Positions 25,048 to 34,411 of a stretch of DNA of 64,000 bases are shown piece after piece. Position 1 is the stretch's first letter. Each line of letters starts with the position of its first letter. Made by a program: the position numbers and the translations under genes. Origin of the DNA: UBA8438 sp963934795 (GTDB taxonomy: Bacteria > Acidobacteriota > Vicinamibacteria > Vicinamibacterales > UBA8438); NCBI GenBank assembly GCA_963934795.1, contig CAWWAF010000002.1:1-64000 (forward strand). The letters are read 5' to 3'. The notes beneath the pieces are model-generated. The model did no database searches. It was not told where the DNA came from and worked only from the letters and a program-made list of their open reading frames with translations.

Positions 25048-26547
25048 GTGCCAATCGCCACCACACCCGACGCGCCCTTCCCGTTCGAGAACAGCTACGC
25101 GCGACTCCCTGAGCGCTTTTTCGCGCACGTGTCTCCAACACCCGTCGCCAACCCCCAACTCATGCAGCTCAATGAGTCGTTGGCGCACGAACTTGGTCTC
25201 GATCCCGCGACGCTCCGCACGTCGGAGGGCGTCGCCATGCTCGGTGGCAATCTGGTGCCACCGGACGCCGAGCCGCTGGCCATGGCGTACGCCGGCTTCC
25301 AGTTCGGACACTGGGTGCCGCAACTGGGCGATGGGCGGGCCATTCTGCTTGGCGAGGTCATCGGACGCGACGGCGTCCGCCGCGACATACAGCTGAAGGG
25401 AGCGGGACCCACGCCATTCTCGCGCGGCGGCGACGGACGAGCCGGTGTTGGCCCCGTGATACGAGAGTATGTCGTCAGTGAGGCCATGTCCCGCCTTGGC
25501 GTGCCGACGACACGGGCACTCGCGGCCGTGACCACAGGCGAGAAGATCGTCCGAGAGCGGCTGCTCCCCGGCGCCGTGCTCACGCGGGTTGCGCGGAGCC
25601 ACATCCGAGTGGGCACCTTCCAGTTCTTCGCCGGTCGGAGCGATCACGATGCGCTGCGGACACTCGCCGACTACGCCATCGCCCGGCACGACCCGGCGGC
25701 GGCTACCGCGAAACAGCCCTATCTGACATTTTTTCGCGGCGTCGCCGAGCGCCAGGCGGCGCTCGTCGCACAGTGGCAGCTGGTGGGTTTTATCCACGGT
25801 GTCATGAACACGGACAACACCTCAATCGCCGGAGAGACGATCGACTATGGGCCGTGCGCGTTCATGGACGGCTATCACCCCGAGACGGTGTTCAGCTCGA
25901 TCGATCGCATGGGCCGCTACGCCTTTGGTCGCCAACCGAGCGCCGCCCAGTGGAACCTCCAGAGCCTCGCCCGAGCCCTGCTGCCCCTGTTTGCGGACGA
26001 CGAAGCGGTTGCCGTGGCAGGCGCAACGGAGGTGCTCGAGCAGTTCCAGACTCACTTCGACGCCGTCTATCTCGACGGGATGCGGCGCAAGCTAGGCCTC
26101 ACCGAGGCGCGAGACAACGATGGGGCACTCGCCGAGACACTGCTCCAGCACATGGCCGACAGTGGTGCGGATTTCACGCTGACGTTCCGGGGCCTGTGCA
26201 ACGCGCTTGAGGACCCCTCCACGGCGCGCACCCCAGTCGCCCGCCTCTTCAGGGAATCCTCGGCCTTCGACACGTGGCTAGCCCGCTGGCGCGAGCGTCT
26301 TGCCACAGAGTCCTGCGCCATGGCCGAACGACGCGATCTGATGCGCGCCGCCAACCCGCAGTTCATCCCACGCAACCATCTCGTGGAAGAGGTCATTGCG
26401 GCAGCGACAACCCGCGCCGATTTCGGCCCCCTGGACGCACTCGTCGAAGTAATGGACGCCCCTTACGACGACCAACCCGAGCACGAGCGCTACGCGCGCG
26501 CCCCTGCACCGGAGCAGGTGGTCCACCAGACCTTTTGCGGCACCTGA
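25048..26547 (+). CDS. selO: Protein adenylyltransferase SelO (YdiU/UPF0061)
   Basis: 499 aa from GTG 25048. SelO pseudokinase features: FGHWVPQLGDGRA, the ion-pair Lys K117 in DIQLKGAGPTPFSR, Gly-rich GGDGRA, LVGFIHGVMNTDN and the metal-binding DYGPCAFMD. The penultimate-region Cys C497 in FCGT is the site that is selenocysteine in animal homologues; here it is an ordinary Cys codon, as usual in bacteria. It transfers AMP to Ser/Thr/Tyr of target proteins and has been linked to redox stress. Divergent from the ECF sigma gene. Confidence 0.95.
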   Translation: MPIATTPDAPFPFENSYARLPERFFAHVSPTPVANPQLMQLNESLAHELGLDPATLRTSEGVAMLGGNLVPPDAEPLAMAYAGFQFGHWVPQLGDGRAILLGEVIGRDGVRRDIQLKGAGPTPFSRGGDGRAGVGPVIREYVVSEAMSRLGVPTTRALAAVTTGEKIVRERLLPGAVLTRVARSHIRVGTFQFFAGRSDHDALRTLADYAIARHDPAAATAKQPYLTFFRGVAERQAALVAQWQLVGFIHGVMNTDNTSIAGETIDYGPCAFMDGYHPETVFSSIDRMGRYAFGRQPSAAQWNLQSLARALLPLFADDEAVAVAGATEVLEQFQTHFDAVYLDGMRRKLGLTEARDNDGALAETLLQHMADSGADFTLTFRGLCNALEDPSTARTPVARLFRESSAFDTWLARWRERLATESCAMAERRDLMRAANPQFIPRNHLVEEVIAAATTRADFGPLDALVEVMDAPYDDQPEHERYARAPAPEQVVHQTFCGT

Positions 26548-26555
26548 CGGGCGCG

Positions 26556-27590
26556 TTACCGACTCGCGTTCTCCGCCTGGCGCGCCCCAGCCAGGATATT
26601 GGGTAGTCCGTAGTTCCCCTCGTGACAGGCGTACTCGAACATCGGCTCACCTCGCTTCATGGGAATCTGCGCGGTGATGGGCGCGGTAAACGTCGCCGAG
26701 TCATCGACGGTGAACTCATACAACATGGTGTCGTCCGCGACACGCGTGAAACGCTCGGTGAGATTGAGGGTCGTCCCGTCGCCGGCGGCCGTGGTGACTG
26801 AGGGACTGAAGCTGGAGGTCTTGCCAGTGTAGTTCTTCGACTCGACCACCAGCGTATCGCCGTCCCAGTAGCCGCGGGAATCGCCCATCCACTGGCGCAC
26901 GTGACCCGGCAGATGCGGCCGCCCATCGAGTGGCACGATCCGGGAATCGTGCACCATCTCGTGCAAGATGACGACGTGGTCCGGGGTCTGGAAGATCTGC
27001 AGGTTCTGGTTGTAGCCGGCCGGCACGACCGGAGGGCCGGAGTTAAAACCGAGCAGGCAACGCTCGGCCAGACCACGGTCCTCCCAGCTGTCGGCGCCGA
27101 TCCCAGCCGCCCGAACCCGCACTGGACGCGTCCCAGCGATGTCCTCACCAAGCGACAATTCCACCATGTCCAGTCCTGGCTGCAACTGCGGCACTCGACC
27201 TGTCTGGGGTGAGACGATCAGCGATGTCCGGTTGTCGTCGACCACACCGGCACCACGATCAAACCAAAAATTATTGTAGCCGCCTACCGCGGCACCCACC
27301 GGGAGGGGTTCAGTCCTCACCTCGCTCGGTCGGTCCGCATCGATCACGCTCTGCGCGGCTCGTGCCTCGATCTCGGCCACCTCTTCCGCCGACAGCACCG
27401 CGTTCTCGCCTTGGTCCGCCGGACGCTGTAACGGCGTCAGCGTGCGGAAATCCCAGACACCCTGCAGATCGGGTCTGCCGTCAGCGGTGCGCGGCACCGT
27501 CGAGCGTCCCGTCTGTGCCAACGCGGGTTCGAGGCCAATCACCACGAGCGCGCACACCGTCAGAGCCACCGTTGCTAACCGCCTATCCAT
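26556..27590 (-). CDS. Secreted protein, RTADGRPDLQGVW family, function unknown
   Basis: 344 aa with a signal peptide ending in PALAQ. The mature start RTADGRPDLQGVWDFRTLTP marks a large secreted family that I associate with Acidobacteria. Further features are GGYNNFWFDRG, LILH-like VVILHEMVHDSR (His/Glu rich, not a clean HEXXH) and GYWDGDTLVVE. The C-terminal part ends ACHEGNYGLPNILAGAR. Probably periplasmic or outer-membrane associated. No enzymatic role can be given. Converges on selO. Confidence 0.8.
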   Translation of the reverse strand: MDRRLATVALTVCALVVIGLEPALAQTGRSTVPRTADGRPDLQGVWDFRTLTPLQRPADQGENAVLSAEEVAEIEARAAQSVIDADRPSEVRTEPLPVGAAVGGYNNFWFDRGAGVVDDNRTSLIVSPQTGRVPQLQPGLDMVELSLGEDIAGTRPVRVRAAGIGADSWEDRGLAERCLLGFNSGPPVVPAGYNQNLQIFQTPDHVVILHEMVHDSRIVPLDGRPHLPGHVRQWMGDSRGYWDGDTLVVESKNYTGKTSSFSPSVTTAAGDGTTLNLTERFTRVADDTMLYEFTVDDSATFTAPITAQIPMKRGEPMFEYACHEGNYGLPNILAGARQAENASR

Positions 27591-27728
27591 AACTCTTCCT
27601 CCTCGGGCCTACACCCGAACCACGTCAATTCAGACCATCATGGTGCCCGTGCGCGGTGATTGCAACAACCGCCGGTCCACTGCGCACAGTCGACGCGGTG
27701 CGCCGCGCGGCGGCACCCATCCGGGACA

Positions 27729-28877
27729 CTACCGCAGCCCGAGACCGATTTCGGCTATCAGCTTGCGATGCAACTCGCTGGTGCCTTCACCAACCTCGAG
27801 CGTCTTTGCTTCAAGGAGCAATCGCCCCACCTCGTACTCGGAAGAAAATCCGTATCCGCCGTGTATCTGAATGGCGTCGAGTGCGTTCTGCGTGGCGGCC
27901 TCGCTGGCCATCAGCTTCGCCATCGAGGCTTCCATCGAGCACCGCTCGATGCCGGCGTCTTTCATCCGTCCCAAGCGGTAGACGAGCGAACGGGCCGCTT
28001 CGGTCCGGCAGATCATGTCGGCGATCTTTTGCTGCACCATCTGAAACTCCCCGATGGCCTGCCCGAACGCCCGGCGCTCGGTGGCATAGGGGAGCGTCAG
28101 GTCGACGGCACGCTGCGCCTGCCCCACGCATCGGGCCGCGACAGAGAAACGCCCGGTGTCGAGGGCCGCGCCGAGAATCGGAAAACCGCGGCCCACCTCG
28201 CCCAACACCGCGTCGTCACCCACAGCCACGCCATCGAAGTGCACTTCAGCCACGTTGTCGCGCTGGAGGGTGCGCATCGGCAGCGGGCGGCTGGCAATGC
28301 CGCTGGCCGCTGGATCCAGGAGAAATATCGTCACCCCGCGATGCGCCTGAGCCGGATCGACAGTCGCCGCCACGAGAAAGACACCGGCCTCGGCGGCGTG
28401 CGAGATGAAGACCTTGCTTCCGCTGAGGCTCCACCCGCTGCTCGTGCGTGTCGCCCGCGTCTTCATGGCCGCGAGGTCCGTCCCACCGTCCGGCTCTGTC
28501 AGGCAAGCCGACGCCAACATCTCCCCGCTGGCGAGCGGCGGAAGCCATCGCTGGCACTGCTCGGGAGTGCCGAATCGAAGAATCGAGCTGCCGACGAGCG
28601 AATTGGCCACGGACACGGCCGAGGCCACCACCCAGTCAACGCGCGCCAGTTCCTCGCACACGATGCCGTATGTCACGACGTCGCTGAACGAACCGCCATA
28701 CGACTCGGGAATCAAGGGCGCCAGGAAACCAAGCGGCGCCAATTTCGCGATGATCTCCCTGGGATAGCGTCCCTCACGCTCATGTTGCTCGACGGTCGGC
28801 AAGATTTCGCGCTCGGCAAATTCGCGCACCGCCGCGCGAACCGCACGCTGGGTGTCTGTCAGATCAAAGTCGGCCAT
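27729..28877 (-). CDS. Acyl-CoA dehydrogenase (canonical C-terminal Glu)
   Basis: 382 aa from ATG 28877, the start that aligns with the family (MADFDLTDTQRAVRAAVREFAE). Flavin/substrate features: ACLTEPDGGTDLAAMKT, RRAFGQAIGEFQMVQQKIAD, IHGGYGFSSEYEV, and the catalytic Glu in VGEGTSEL. Unlike the enzyme at 8221-9411 it keeps the MCAD-type base. It should desaturate an acyl-CoA; chain length unknown. It follows the antiporter gene by 34 bases. Confidence 0.9.
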   Translation of the reverse strand: MADFDLTDTQRAVRAAVREFAEREILPTVEQHEREGRYPREIIAKLAPLGFLAPLIPESYGGSFSDVVTYGIVCEELARVDWVVASAVSVANSLVGSSILRFGTPEQCQRWLPPLASGEMLASACLTEPDGGTDLAAMKTRATRTSSGWSLSGSKVFISHAAEAGVFLVAATVDPAQAHRGVTIFLLDPAASGIASRPLPMRTLQRDNVAEVHFDGVAVGDDAVLGEVGRGFPILGAALDTGRFSVAARCVGQAQRAVDLTLPYATERRAFGQAIGEFQMVQQKIADMICRTEAARSLVYRLGRMKDAGIERCSMEASMAKLMASEAATQNALDAIQIHGGYGFSSEYEVGRLLLEAKTLEVGEGTSELHRKLIAEIGLGLR

Positions 28878-28911
28878 CCGCCGCAGTGCGTGCTTCCCGG
28901 TCAGCGTCACG

Positions 28912-30147
28912 TCACATCTCCAGTTCAGCGTCGCCAAGACCCTGCCGGCCAGAGGACCCGTCGGGGCCACGGCGCTCCGCCGCCTCGCCACTCTGCACCA
29001 GGGCAAACCGCGCCATAATCGGTCCCACCATCTCGTAGACCACCACCGAGGCCAACACGATCGTCGATACTTGCGGGGCGTACGCCGCATAGCGGTCGTC
29101 TATCGCCAGCGTCAACCCAACGGCCAGCCCGGCTTGGGCCAGCAACGCCAAACCGAGATATCGGCGCACCGACGGGTGCATCCCCAGCCACTGCGCTCCC
29201 ACCCGGGCGCCCACCAGCTTTCCGAGGGCTCTCGCCATCAGATACAGGAGACCGGCGGCCCCCATGGTCGGCACCAATGACACATCCAGGTCGGCGCCCG
29301 CGATGACGAAAAAGATGGCATAGAAGGGGGGATCCGTGTTGGCGAGCGTACCGAACAGCCGCCGGCTCTGCGTCGTCAGATTGACCATGGTGGCCCCGAC
29401 CGCCAGGCTCGCCACCAGGGGCGAGAGGTCGAGCGCACGAGACACCCCCACGCAGAACAGAATGGAGCCCGCAAGCAAAATCAGCATCTCGCCCGTCTCA
29501 CGGACCTGACGGGACCACCCGGCCAGCATCAGCCCGACCAGGAAACCGAGCGCGGCCGAGCCGAAGAGTTGCCAGACCAACGGGAACACCGACCGGTACA
29601 GGATCGACAAGAACGAGCCACCCAGGCCGGTGGTCAGGTCGATGAGAGCGGCTACCAGGCTGTAGGCCGTAATGCAAAAAAGGTTATTGACGGCGATGAT
29701 GCCGAGCAAGGTATCGGTGAGTGGGCCGCGGCTGTCCACCCCCCTGATGACCATGAGCGTCGACGCCGGCGCCGTGGCGATGGCGATGGCGCCAAGTAAC
29801 CCTGCGATCTGCCAGGGTTGACCAAGCACAAGCATCCCGCCGGTCACCAGCGACGCAGCGAGCACGGACTCAAAGAGCGTCAAATAGAGGACGTTGCGAC
29901 CGATCCGGCGAAACAGCGAGAACTCGAAGACTGACCCCACGGAGAACAGGATCAGCCCGAGCGCCACTTCGCTGAGCACCTGCAGCGCGGCCAGGTTCTC
30001 GTGACTGACCCAGCCCAGAACTGACGGCCCGAGCGCCACGCCGGCCAAAATATAGCCAGTGACTTCCGGCACGCGGGCGTAGCGCACGAGATGCCCCGCC
30101 AGCAACGCGATCAGGAGAATCAGGCCGAGCGACGTCAGCTCATCCAT
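28912..30147 (-). CDS. CPA2-type cation:proton antiporter (KefB-like membrane part)
   Basis: 411 aa, about 11-12 hydrophobic helices. Early motif VPEVTGYILAGVALGPSVLGW, then LGLILFSVGSVFEFSLFRR. The acidic ion-binding segment expected in helix 5/6 of CPA antiporters is not obvious; AIATAPASTLMVIRGV occupies the region. The C-terminus is a short polar tail without an RCK/TrkA-N domain. It should exchange K+ or Na+ for H+. It follows the PDZ protein gene by 57 bases in the same direction. Confidence 0.85.
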   Translation of the reverse strand: MDELTSLGLILLIALLAGHLVRYARVPEVTGYILAGVALGPSVLGWVSHENLAALQVLSEVALGLILFSVGSVFEFSLFRRIGRNVLYLTLFESVLAASLVTGGMLVLGQPWQIAGLLGAIAIATAPASTLMVIRGVDSRGPLTDTLLGIIAVNNLFCITAYSLVAALIDLTTGLGGSFLSILYRSVFPLVWQLFGSAALGFLVGLMLAGWSRQVRETGEMLILLAGSILFCVGVSRALDLSPLVASLAVGATMVNLTTQSRRLFGTLANTDPPFYAIFFVIAGADLDVSLVPTMGAAGLLYLMARALGKLVGARVGAQWLGMHPSVRRYLGLALLAQAGLAVGLTLAIDDRYAAYAPQVSTIVLASVVVYEMVGPIMARFALVQSGEAAERRGPDGSSGRQGLGDAELEM

Positions 30148-30204
30148 GACCGCGCGGGCCTCGCTGATGGTGGCACCCAGCTTCCAGGAGACGCCCCAGG
30201 CTGG

Positions 30205-31506
30205 TCACGGGAGCAGCACGCCCCGGACGCGACCGTCCCTGGCCAGTTCCACAAACGCCGGCTCAACCCGGTCATCGGCGAGCACGGCCTGGACGTCTTC
30301 GAAACTGGCCGGCTTCCCGTGATCGACGCGCACGAGTCGGTCGCCCGGCAGAATCCCGGCCTCAGCTGCGCGACTACCGGCCACGACCGACGCCACCAGA
30401 AACCCGGCCGCGGGCTGTTCCCAGACGAGGCCGGCGCTATGCGGACCCGGCGCATCGAATCGCGCATCGATGGCACGGGCCGGTAGCGCGATGGTCACCC
30501 TGTCGTGGCCCCGGCGGGCCTCCAGCCAGAATATCTCCTGACTGGGCGCCTCGTCGCCTTCCAGAATGCGGAGATCCTCGACCGACTCCAGCAGGGCGCC
30601 GTCGAGAGACAGCAGGATGTCGCCCGGCCGCAACCCGGTCGCCGCGGCCGGATAGCCTTCCCACAGTTCGCGCACCATGAGACCGTCGCCCAGCCCGAAA
30701 TGAAACGACTCAGCCGGCTGCAACCCCTCGACGCTGACTCCCCAACGCGCGCCCAGGCGGCTCTCGTGAGTCTCTCCCTCGACGAGGAGGTCAGTCACAC
30801 TCGCCGCACTGACCGCGATATCGTGTCCATCGCAGCGAAGCAACACGGCCAGCAGATTTCCGTCAAGGTCGAAGACGCCCCCCCCAAGCATGGCTGGCTG
30901 AATCGGGACCGTGGTGACAACCTCCTCGACCCGCTGATCCCCGCACGGTCGAGTCGCGGTGCCAAGAGACGTGCCAGGCGCGAACGCGAGCGCCGCTTCG
31001 GCCTGCCAGGCCGCCAAGATCCAGTCGCCGGTCTCGACCTCACCAGCGGCGCGTCGACGCGGGGCCGGGGCCCGGCCGTCCAGTTGTGGCGTGCGCATAC
31101 CGGCCAGCGGGAGATGAGGCCCAGACACGTTGGTATACGCGCCGACGTCGCCCCCACTGGCGGCCACCGTGACGGCGGCTGGGAACCGGTCGGCGAGACG
31201 GGCCGTCACCACGCGATCCTCGCTCCAGACCACACCGCTCCGGCCAGCACTGCTGAGCCTGACCAACCCGGGCGCGAGGTCGGCCGCCAACTCGCCGAAG
31301 AATTCGGTCATTTCCTCGAGTTCGCGGCGTTGCGTGAGCGCTGGCAGTCGACTCAGCTCCGCCTGCGACCCTGCCCCGACAGGCTCGAACACAAGCTCCC
31401 CGGGTTTCAGCACCCACCCGATCGTGAGAATGAGACCCGCGGCGATCGCGAGGATGAGGATGTAGCGCGGATTCCGAGAATCGTCGGGGCCGCCGTCTGA
31501 AGTCAC
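30205..31506 (-). CDS. HtrA-like membrane protein with two PDZ domains and a degenerate protease domain
   Basis: 433 aa from GTG 31506. One N-terminal membrane helix (residues ~14-32), a trypsin-like domain and two PDZ domains (around 250-330, GYPAAATGLRPGDILLSLDG, and 345-425, SRAAEAGILPGDRLVRVDHG). The serine loop, normally GNSGGP, reads MLGGGVFDLDG, and no catalytic His loop is visible, so the protease should be inactive. It may bind misfolded or C-terminal peptides as a periplasmic adaptor. It starts 18 bases after an ABC ATPase remnant. Confidence 0.8.
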   Translation of the reverse strand: MTSDGGPDDSRNPRYILILAIAAGLILTIGWVLKPGELVFEPVGAGSQAELSRLPALTQRRELEEMTEFFGELAADLAPGLVRLSSAGRSGVVWSEDRVVTARLADRFPAAVTVAASGGDVGAYTNVSGPHLPLAGMRTPQLDGRAPAPRRRAAGEVETGDWILAAWQAEAALAFAPGTSLGTATRPCGDQRVEEVVTTVPIQPAMLGGGVFDLDGNLLAVLLRCDGHDIAVSAASVTDLLVEGETHESRLGARWGVSVEGLQPAESFHFGLGDGLMVRELWEGYPAAATGLRPGDILLSLDGALLESVEDLRILEGDEAPSQEIFWLEARRGHDRVTIALPARAIDARFDAPGPHSAGLVWEQPAAGFLVASVVAGSRAAEAGILPGDRLVRVDHGKPASFEDVQAVLADDRVEPAFVELARDGRVRGVLLP

Positions 31507-31524
31507 GGAGGTGATGAAAGCCCC

Positions 31525-31743
31525 CTACTCTTTCACGACCCAGCCGTCGTGAAACTCGAACTCGCCGGTCCAGGCGCTGTCGTGCATCCCCAGAATATGC
31601 AGCAACGTCGACTTGCCAGCCCCGGACGGCCCCATGATCGACAGAAATTCTCCCTCCTTCACATCGAGGTCGATCTGCCGCAGCACGAACGTCTTACTGA
31701 CACCGTGTGAGTACGATTTTTCCAGGTTTCGTAGCGCGATCAT
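31525..31743 (-). pseudogene. Truncated ABC transporter ATPase (MacB/LolD-like N-terminus only)
   Basis: 72 codons. The start MIALRNLEKSYSHG, the A-loop region and a perfect Walker A (GPSGAGKST) with LHILG are intact, and the frame ends at a stop after FHDGWVVKE. The Q-loop, signature, Walker B and switch His are all absent, while complete relatives are ~220-240 aa. The next gene begins 18 bases later, so the rest was deleted rather than shifted. It cannot hydrolyse ATP alone. Remnant of a lost exporter. Confidence 0.75.
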
Positions 31744-31811
31744 GGTGTCTCACATTCTAGCTAGCGCGGTCGCGACACGGGGCAAGACTCTGGCGCCTCG
31801 CCCCGTTGCCG

Positions 31812-33359
31812 CTACTGCTCGTTCGTCTGCTGCACGAAGCGAGTGGCTTCGTCGTAGCCCGGCATGTCGGCGCGTCCTTCCCAATTGGAGAGCAATCGCG
31901 CGTAGGCCTCGACGGCCGTCACCGAGTCGCCGCTACGGGAAGAAGCACGCGCCATGCCCAGCAGGGAACGTGAACGGCCGGGCATCCGGACCAACGAGAC
32001 GGCGAACTTCTCGGCTGCTGCCGCCGGTTGGCCCATCTCGAGCAGAATCTCGCCATACAGCTCGTACGGAGGCTTCACCGGACTCGCCGCACCGTTCGGC
32101 ACACGCATCTCGTCGACGATCTCAAGCGCCTCGTCCATGAGCGCAACTGCGTCGTCACCAGCCCCCTGGGCCAGCCGCACGAGAGCGGCCACCTCGTGAA
32201 ACATGATGCGATTGGCGGGGCTGTCGTCGTCGGCCAGCGCCTTCAGCTTCGCCTCGGCCTCGACGGCCGTCCCAAGATCCCCGGTCTTCACAGCACTGAT
32301 GCCAGTCGCGAGGAGTTCGGCCGCTGGCGAGTCGTCGGTGATCGGAGACGTCCGCCACTCTTCGGTCTCAACCGTGTAGCGCGCACGCACCAGCGGCAAC
32401 GTGTTCGTCGCACGCGCCTGCCCATCGCTCTCCCGGTTCACCATCTCCAGCCGCTCGATCCAGGTCCGCGCCTTGGCAAAGTCACCAAGCTGGAGATCGC
32501 CATACTGACCCCAGTCAAGTGGATGCACCGTGTCGCCGACGCTGTCCCCAGGCTCCCAGAGGGCTCGGGCCGCGTCGTACGCTTTCTGGTTGTGGTCCGA
32601 TACGTAGTCCCACATGCCGTGCTGAATGAAGATGTGGGTGGGCATGTGGCGCGCGTGGGCGACCGCCGGGGCGATCTCCGCGTATCGAAGCGCGGAAGGC
32701 AGCGCCAGCGGCGCGTGGGTTGGATCGTCGAAAGCATGGATCGCATAGTGCGGTGCGCCTGGATGGTCCGGGTTCTTGCCGAACACCTCGAGCGCCAGGG
32801 CACCGGCCTGCATCTCATACCTGAAGGTCCGGTCGTTCATGGCCCGCGCCGCGCTCAATGTCGCGACGGCCGCGAAGGTCGTCACTTCGTCATCGTCGGG
32901 AAATCGCTCGTGCAGCTGCTGCATCGCTTCCATGTAGGCGACCCGGTTGTCGCGCCACTCGCCCTCCCCCCAGAGCACCTCGACCGCTCCCAGGAAGCCC
33001 TTCTCCCGGTCGGTTGGCGCTTTGGCCAGACGCTCGGCGGTATTTGCACCCAGTCGGGCGAGCACCGCACGCGGAGATTCGCCATCCTGCTCGGCAAACA
33101 GGGGGTGGTTGTAGCACAGTGCCTCACCCCAGTACGCCATCGCAAAGTCCGGATCAATCCGCTGGGCGGCCTGGAACTCCTCGATGGCCTGCTTCCAGCC
33201 AAAGCTGTGAAGGATGGCCACCCCGCGAAGGAAATGCCCCTGTGCCTCCGGGGTCCCGGACGTCGGAAAATCGAGCGACCCAACGCTCTCGAGTTGGGCC
33301 TGGGCTGGCGCGGCCGCCAACAGGGCGAAGAGGGCGACGCAGATAGACAGTCGTTTCAT
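31812..33359 (-). CDS. Secreted TPR-repeat protein
   Basis: 515 aa from ATG 33359 with AGGAG seven bases upstream. Signal peptide ends APAQAQ. TPR-like helices are seen at SFGWKQAIEEFQAAQRIDPD, AMAYWGEALCYNHPLF, and repeatedly to the C-terminus (LLGMARASSRSGDSVTAVEA). The middle contains conserved HYAIHAFDDPTHAPLAL and HMPTHIF His-rich segments typical of a tetratricopeptide family in Acidobacteria and Bacteroidetes. Probably periplasmic; no enzymatic function known. A 7-bp inverted repeat at 31777-31806 follows the gene. Confidence 0.82.
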   Translation of the reverse strand: MKRLSICVALFALLAAAPAQAQLESVGSLDFPTSGTPEAQGHFLRGVAILHSFGWKQAIEEFQAAQRIDPDFAMAYWGEALCYNHPLFAEQDGESPRAVLARLGANTAERLAKAPTDREKGFLGAVEVLWGEGEWRDNRVAYMEAMQQLHERFPDDDEVTTFAAVATLSAARAMNDRTFRYEMQAGALALEVFGKNPDHPGAPHYAIHAFDDPTHAPLALPSALRYAEIAPAVAHARHMPTHIFIQHGMWDYVSDHNQKAYDAARALWEPGDSVGDTVHPLDWGQYGDLQLGDFAKARTWIERLEMVNRESDGQARATNTLPLVRARYTVETEEWRTSPITDDSPAAELLATGISAVKTGDLGTAVEAEAKLKALADDDSPANRIMFHEVAALVRLAQGAGDDAVALMDEALEIVDEMRVPNGAASPVKPPYELYGEILLEMGQPAAAAEKFAVSLVRMPGRSRSLLGMARASSRSGDSVTAVEAYARLLSNWEGRADMPGYDEATRFVQQTNEQ

Positions 33360-33498
33360 GGCAAGACTCCTCACAAGAAAGCGCGGCGAACCCCGAACGC
33401 CGATTATATCGCCGTCCGATCGCCACCCCAGACGGACACCACTGTCACCGGGCAGTGACGCGCCAATGCGCTCCACGACACGAGCGCCAGCCACGGAA

Positions 33499-33507
33499 TG
33501 GTACGAT
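33499..33507 (+). promoter_or_regulatory. Extended -10 promoter TGg-TACGAT for the outer-membrane protein gene
   Basis: TG (33499-33500), one base, TACGAT (33502-33507). Transcription near 33514 leaves a ~56-base leader before ATG 33570, supporting that start over the in-frame ATG at 33498. Confidence 0.4.
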
Positions 33508-33569
33508 CCCTGCAGAACCGTCTATTGACCACTACGCACCCGGAGTCATCTCCGCTCGCCGAGGCCCTT

Positions 33570-34388
33570 ATGCCACTCTCGCTCACGTATCCGTTCATCA
33601 GTCGCATCGCTTGGTCCTCGAGCGTGGCCGTGGGGCTCACCCTCGCCGTGCTCGTCTCGCCGGTGTCGGCGGCATCAGACGCGGGCGAGCAAGCCACGCA
33701 GCCGACCGGGGCCCAGGAGTTTCGTGAGCCGGACTTCCTGTTCAACTGGCCCAGGACCTACGTCGGGGTAGCGGGCGGTTGGCTCGCCACCTCGCAGCGC
33801 GGCGGAATCTTCGACCTGGCTCGCGACCTGCTGACCGTGGAGGATGGGGACTTCAACAGCAGCGTGGCGCGGTTCACGATTGGACGGGCGCTCAGCCGAC
33901 GGTTCGATCTCTCAGCGGAGGTCGGCTTCAGTCGTGCAACCGTGCCCTCTGAATATCGCGATTTTCTTGAGGTTGACCTCCCGATTACGCAAACGACAGA
34001 GTTTTCCCAGGCTCCCGTGTCTGCCACCGTGCGCATGTGGCTGGTGCCTCGTGGTCGCACGGTAGGCCGCTTCGCGTGGGTGCCAGCCGCGGTGGCACCC
34101 TATGTCTCGGGCGGCGTCGATGCGCACTGGTATCGATTCACGCAATTCGGGGATTTCGTCGATGTCGTCGATCTCTCCATCTTTTCCGACACTTTCGAAT
34201 CGAGCGGTTGGGCCGCCGGTGCGCACGTAGCAGGGGGCATTAGCGCGCATCTGATCAAACAATTGTTCCTGACCGTCGAGGCGCGCTATGGTTGGGCGGC
34301 GACACCGTTGTCGAACGACTTCGTCGGATTCGAGGACATTGATCTCGATGGTCTCCAGTTCACTGGCGGCGTCGAGTTCGCCTTCTAG
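33570..34388 (+). CDS. Outer-membrane beta-barrel-like protein
   Basis: 272 aa from ATG 33570. Signal-anchor IAWSSSVAVGLTLAVLVSPVSAA, then alternating beta strands (RTYVGVAGGWLA, ARFTIGRALSRRFDLSAEVGFSRA, APYVSGGVDAHWY, LFLTVEARYGW) and a C-terminal Phe (GGVEFAF), the usual outer-membrane insertion signal. Size and layout resemble OmpW/porin-like small barrels of 8 strands. The ligand is unknown. The next secreted gene starts 24 bases downstream. Confidence 0.8.
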   Translation: MPLSLTYPFISRIAWSSSVAVGLTLAVLVSPVSAASDAGEQATQPTGAQEFREPDFLFNWPRTYVGVAGGWLATSQRGGIFDLARDLLTVEDGDFNSSVARFTIGRALSRRFDLSAEVGFSRATVPSEYRDFLEVDLPITQTTEFSQAPVSATVRMWLVPRGRTVGRFAWVPAAVAPYVSGGVDAHWYRFTQFGDFVDVVDLSIFSDTFESSGWAAGAHVAGGISAHLIKQLFLTVEARYGWAATPLSNDFVGFEDIDLDGLQFTGGVEFAF

Positions 34389-34411
34389 AACGATAGTCAG
34401 CGAGGATCGCC

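Noticed and set aside
26536..26538. Selenocysteine at the SelO C-terminal site.
   Set aside because: The codon is an ordinary Cys codon and the stop follows two residues later; no in-frame TGA with a SECIS-like stem.
30505..31500. A 331-codon + strand frame opposite the PDZ gene.
   Set aside because: Shadow frame; Arg/Gln-rich product with no family features, while the minus-strand product has two clear PDZ domains.
32028..33458. A 476-codon open frame on the + strand opposite the TPR lipoprotein-like gene.
   Set aside because: It mirrors the real gene in a GC-rich region, starts and ends inside it, and its translation is His/Arg-rich with no domain. The TPR gene has a signal peptide and ribosome site.
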